A program made the position numbers and the translations under genes. This document shows positions 41,035-43,311 of a DNA stretch of 43,311 nt, piece by piece. Source of the stretch: Halomonas sp. HL-48 (GTDB lineage Bacteria > Pseudomonadota > Gammaproteobacteria > Pseudomonadales > Halomonadaceae); the NCBI RefSeq assembly GCF_001314875.1, contig NZ_LJZS01000024.1, forward strand, positions 1 through 43,311. Reading direction: 5' to 3'. Below the pieces are notes generated by a model. That model was not told the DNA's origin, made no database searches, and was given only the letters and a program-made list of their open reading frames with translations. Within the stretch, counting starts at the first letter, position 1, and every line of letters begins with the position of its first letter.

Positions 41035-41997
41035 CTACTCGCTCGCTATCTCAGCAAAGCAGCCCGCTTTATCCAGGGTGTATTCGCCAAAATCCCGCGC
41101 CAGGTAAAGCGAACCCGAATAGACGCTCTGGGCCTCCTGGCGTATGTCCTCGATGGAAGGCGACACATGGGGGTTGGGCTGGTAACGGGGACTGAAGTGC
41201 GTCAGCACCAGGTTGGGGAGCTGTACCGATTCGGCAAACGCAGCGACCTGCCTGGCATAGCTATGCCCGCAGTCACCCGCCTTTTCGGCCATGGCTGCAG
41301 TGTAGGTGGCTTCATGTACCAATACCTGCGCCCCCGCGCACGCCTCAGACAACAAGTCGGGCTGGTCATTGTCCCCAGCGATCACGACTTTTCTGGGCTT
41401 GTGTTTGGAGATCAGGAAGTCACGGCTTTTTAACCGCTCGCCCGCGAATTCAATATCAACGCCCTGCTTCAACTGCCCCCACAACGGCCCTCTGGGAATC
41501 CCCTTTTGTGACAGCTTATCCACGTCCAGGGCAGCGTCCACGTTGCTCTCCGTAAAACTATAGGCATAGGACGGGGCCCGGTGTGAAAGCCTGTAGGTGG
41601 TAACCGTGATGCGCTCAAACTCGACGTTTGGCAGCTCATCGGAGCAGACAAACTTCACATCGAAGGGTAACGATAGTAGGGTGGCCTCAAAGGTGGCATC
41701 CAGCCATGCTTTTATACCTGCGGGCGCCACAATGGTCAGCGGCGCTTCCCGGCCATTCATCGCCGCACTCGCCAGCAGACCCGGCAGCCCATAGCAGTGG
41801 TCGCCGTGCACATGGGTAATCAAGATGGCTTTCAATGCATTCAGTGACAGCTTGGTGTGCAAGACCTGATGCTGGGTGCCCTCACCACAATCGATCAGGT
41901 ACCAGCCCTTTCCCTTGCTCTCACGCAACGCGACCCCGGTGACGTTTCTTTGCTTGGTGGGCACACCGGCGGAGGTGCCTAGGAAGAGTAAATTCAT
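41035..41997 (-). CDS. Ribonuclease Z / ElaC-like metallo-beta-lactamase-fold nuclease
   Basis: A 320-residue ElaC-type enzyme that processes tRNA 3' ends or related RNAs using two zincs. It starts LLFLGTSAGVPTKQRNVTG, the family N-terminus. The zinc motif HxHxDH is at residues 62-67 (THVHGDHCYGLPGLL), with further ligands in VIAGDNDQPD and LTHFSPRY; HEATY is also present. At 320 residues it is complete. Its ATG overlaps the stop of the GNAT gene (ATGA), so the two are translationally coupled. Confidence 0.93.
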   Translation of the reverse strand: MNLLFLGTSAGVPTKQRNVTGVALRESKGKGWYLIDCGEGTQHQVLHTKLSLNALKAILITHVHGDHCYGLPGLLASAAMNGREAPLTIVAPAGIKAWLDATFEATLLSLPFDVKFVCSDELPNVEFERITVTTYRLSHRAPSYAYSFTESNVDAALDVDKLSQKGIPRGPLWGQLKQGVDIEFAGERLKSRDFLISKHKPRKVVIAGDNDQPDLLSEACAGAQVLVHEATYTAAMAEKAGDCGHSYARQVAAFAESVQLPNLVLTHFSPRYQPNPHVSPSIEDIRQEAQSVYSGSLYLARDFGEYTLDKAGCFAEIASE

Positions 41998-42488
41998 CGT
42001 TTGTTCGTGACCTCTCTTGCAACCTCATTGGCCGTTGCACTCATGAACAATAAGTCATCCGTGGATGCTGACTCGATGACGGAGAAGCCAAGGCTTGAAT
42101 ATAAAGAACAAGCGGCATGGTTGTCTCGATAGACACGCAGCGTCACCGTCGACGCGCCTGTTGCTTCTCTGGCCTTTGCTATCAGCTTTTCGCAAAGCAA
42201 GCGGCCCGCGCCATTCCCTCTAGCCTCAGGCGAAACAATAATCCTGCCGATATGCACAGCGCCCTGCTTTCCTGGCCAGAACTGGCCAAAACCAATACAG
42301 CGGTTATCAATATCTGCTAAACAATAGCTTGAGCACCCTTCAACGGCGAGTAGCTCGGGAAAATTGGCTGCTGCAAAGGGAAAAGGCACGGATGGCCCAG
42401 CCCAGCGAGCACAGGCCTTCTCATCAGTGATCCAAGACGCAATAGTGGCGTAATCGGTTTGTTCTGGTGTTCGTAGAGTTGTTTTCAT
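41994..42488 (-). CDS. GNAT-family N-acetyltransferase
   Basis: A GNAT-fold acetyltransferase of 164 residues from ATG 42488 (MKTTLRTPEQ); a GTG at 42509 could add seven residues and neither start has a strong ribosome site. The acetyl-CoA-binding loop is visible as VSPEARGNGAGRLLCEKLI, with the family's (Q/R)xxGx(G/A) pattern, and the following strand TVTLRVYRDNHAACSLYSSLGF is the usual C-terminal half. The acceptor substrate is unknown. It overlaps and precedes the RNase Z gene. Confidence 0.88.
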   Translation of the reverse strand: MKTTLRTPEQTDYATIASWITDEKACARWAGPSVPFPFAAANFPELLAVEGCSSYCLADIDNRCIGFGQFWPGKQGAVHIGRIIVSPEARGNGAGRLLCEKLIAKAREATGASTVTLRVYRDNHAACSLYSSLGFSVIESASTDDLLFMSATANEVAREVTNKR

Positions 42489-42553
42489 ATGTTTAACGTT
42501 AAAGCTCACCGGCGCGAGACACGAGCATCGGCTGCAGATTGGGCCTGCCAGCT

Positions 42554-43069
42554 CTACTTCTCAACCCTAACCTCAAGAGTCCCCTCCAGAAGCTTCTCCG
42601 AAAAGACTATGATTGCGAATTTCTGGTTGAATTCCTTCACTTCATGCCTTGGAAGCCTCATATCGGGTGAGCGTACTTTGAGAGTTGTAATCAGAACTTC
42701 TGGATCGAAAGTCACGAAGAGCGTTGGAAGTTCAACGGCCTTCTGGCCTCCCTCAGAGCTCTCAATCACCAGAATGTGGCTAAGGTAGTACCAGCGAAAG
42801 ATGTTCTCATCAGAAATCCGTTCCGGCACATGATTGTCAGCGAATATATGGAGTCGTAACAACGCTCGTTCTGCTGGTGCGGCTTTCTCGGAGCCGCTGA
42901 TACGACCAGACCAGACAAGCGCAACAGAGGCACCAAGCATAAAAATGCCCAGGCCAACACCAACGGGCGATACCCACGCTGGCAACGACACTTCAAAATA
43001 TTGGGTCGCACCGAATATCAGAGCCAACCCAATCCCGGCGACTCCAATTCCTCGATCAATCACGTGCAA
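42554..43069 (-). CDS. Uncharacterised protein with two N-terminal transmembrane segments
   Basis: I do not recognise this 171-residue protein. Two hydrophobic helices (residues ~8-25, GIGVAGIGLALIFGATQYF, and ~32-54, WVSPVGVGLGIFMLGASVALVW) are followed by a soluble part of alternating strands. That part includes a conserved-looking block (RISDENIFRWYYLSHILVIE) and ends VRVEK. The start is uncertain: TTG at 43069 and GTG two codons later are both possible, with no clear ribosome site. It lies 65 bases upstream of the GNAT gene, on the same strand. Confidence 0.62.
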   Translation of the reverse strand: MHVIDRGIGVAGIGLALIFGATQYFEVSLPAWVSPVGVGLGIFMLGASVALVWSGRISGSEKAAPAERALLRLHIFADNHVPERISDENIFRWYYLSHILVIESSEGGQKAVELPTLFVTFDPEVLITTLKVRSPDMRLPRHEVKEFNQKFAIIVFSEKLLEGTLEVRVEK

Positions 43070-43252
43070 AATCCATTCGCCGATCCATCAAAAAGACTGC
43101 CCAACTCGGAGCGAAGAGGCAGCCCGTCAGGGACGTCTACCTTCCGCGGTTTGTTTTATAGCACCCCTGCCCTATGCTCACGCTAGAACAGAAAAACCTA
43201 ATCTTCGATTAGCGCGACGTCACCCCCTGATTGAGTAGCGCTACACTTTAGA

Positions 43253-43281
43253 GTCCGATCCTATGGGTAAGGAGATTGGAC
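43253..43281 (+). promoter_or_regulatory. Hairpin covering the ribosome site of the transposase gene
   Basis: The arm gtccgatcct (43253-43262) can pair with aggagattggac (43270-43281) through Watson-Crick and two G-T pairs with one bulge. This would hide the aagg/agga ribosome site directly before the ATG. Such a hairpin would keep transposase translation low. Confidence 0.4.
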
Positions 43282-43311
43282 ATGAAGAAGCGTTTCAGCG
43301 AAGAACAGATC
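43282..43311 (+). CDS. IS3-family transposase OrfA, start only (cut by window end)
   Basis: The last 30 bases encode MKKRFSEEQI, the usual beginning of OrfA (the helix-turn-helix protein) in one group of IS3-family insertion sequences, with an aaggag site before it. Only ten residues are visible, so the group and the integrity of the element cannot be judged. The left inverted repeat should lie within the preceding ~60 bases but was not resolved. Confidence 0.65.
   Translation, partial: MKKRFSEEQI

Overview
The window looks like chromosomal DNA from a GC-rich gammaproteobacterium, most likely a member of the Halomonadaceae (Halomonas or a relative). This rests on the gene order mrcA / pilMNOPQ-aroKB / gltBD (an arrangement shared with Pseudomonas-type gammaproteobacteria), the protein sequences as I recall the families, and the TRAP-transporter and glutarate genes. 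It is inference; no database search was run.

Left part (1-15.9 kb), housekeeping. On the minus strand, pilMNOPQ-aroK-aroB form a tightly overlapping operon for the type IV pilus alignment complex and outer-membrane secretin plus two shikimate-pathway enzymes, closed by a terminator at 6.4 kb. gltB-gltD (glutamate synthase) follow on the same strand. mrcA (penicillin-binding protein 1A) diverges from pilM.

Middle part (15.9-28.3 kb), C5-dicarboxylate metabolism and c-di-GMP. A TAXI-type TRAP transporter operon (binding protein, DUF1850 protein, fused permease) and a TauE/SafE permease precede L-2-hydroxyglutarate oxidase (lhgO), a divergent GntR/FCD regulator, glutaryl-CoA dehydrogenase and a family III CoA-transferase. 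Together these suggest uptake and oxidation of glutarate or 2-hydroxyglutarate. An EAL phosphodiesterase and a PAS-GGDEF cyclase form a c-di-GMP pair, followed by a GABA/5-aminovalerate-type aminotransferase that would feed the same glutarate route.

Right-middle part (28.4-35.0 kb): a YkoF-like protein, an alpha/beta hydrolase, dinB with a clear LexA box, selO, a 3-methyladenine DNA glycosylase, a sirtuin, and a UbiH/VisC-type flavin hydroxylase.

Accessory part (35.0-43.3 kb). The last part of the flavin hydroxylase gene is present three times, in the same orientation. The first copy is the intact gene end (34.9 kb); the others are displaced fragments at 36.7 kb and 38.1 kb. Between copies 1 and 2 lies a self-contained module: a haloalkane-dehalogenase-like hydrolase divergent from a CGNR zinc-finger regulator, with two identically spaced operator-like dyads between them. 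Between copies 2 and 3 lies a single PD-(D/E)XK nuclease gene. I read this as serial insertion of small cargo modules at a gene 3' end, and it is the most interesting signal in the window. Beyond it are mostly minus-strand genes: a tail-anchored unknown protein, a 24-residue membrane peptide (plus strand), DUF1330, a FrnE-like DsbA protein, RNase Z, a GNAT acetyltransferase and a two-TM unknown protein. The window ends at the start of an IS3-type transposase. I see no rRNA, tRNA or CRISPR array.
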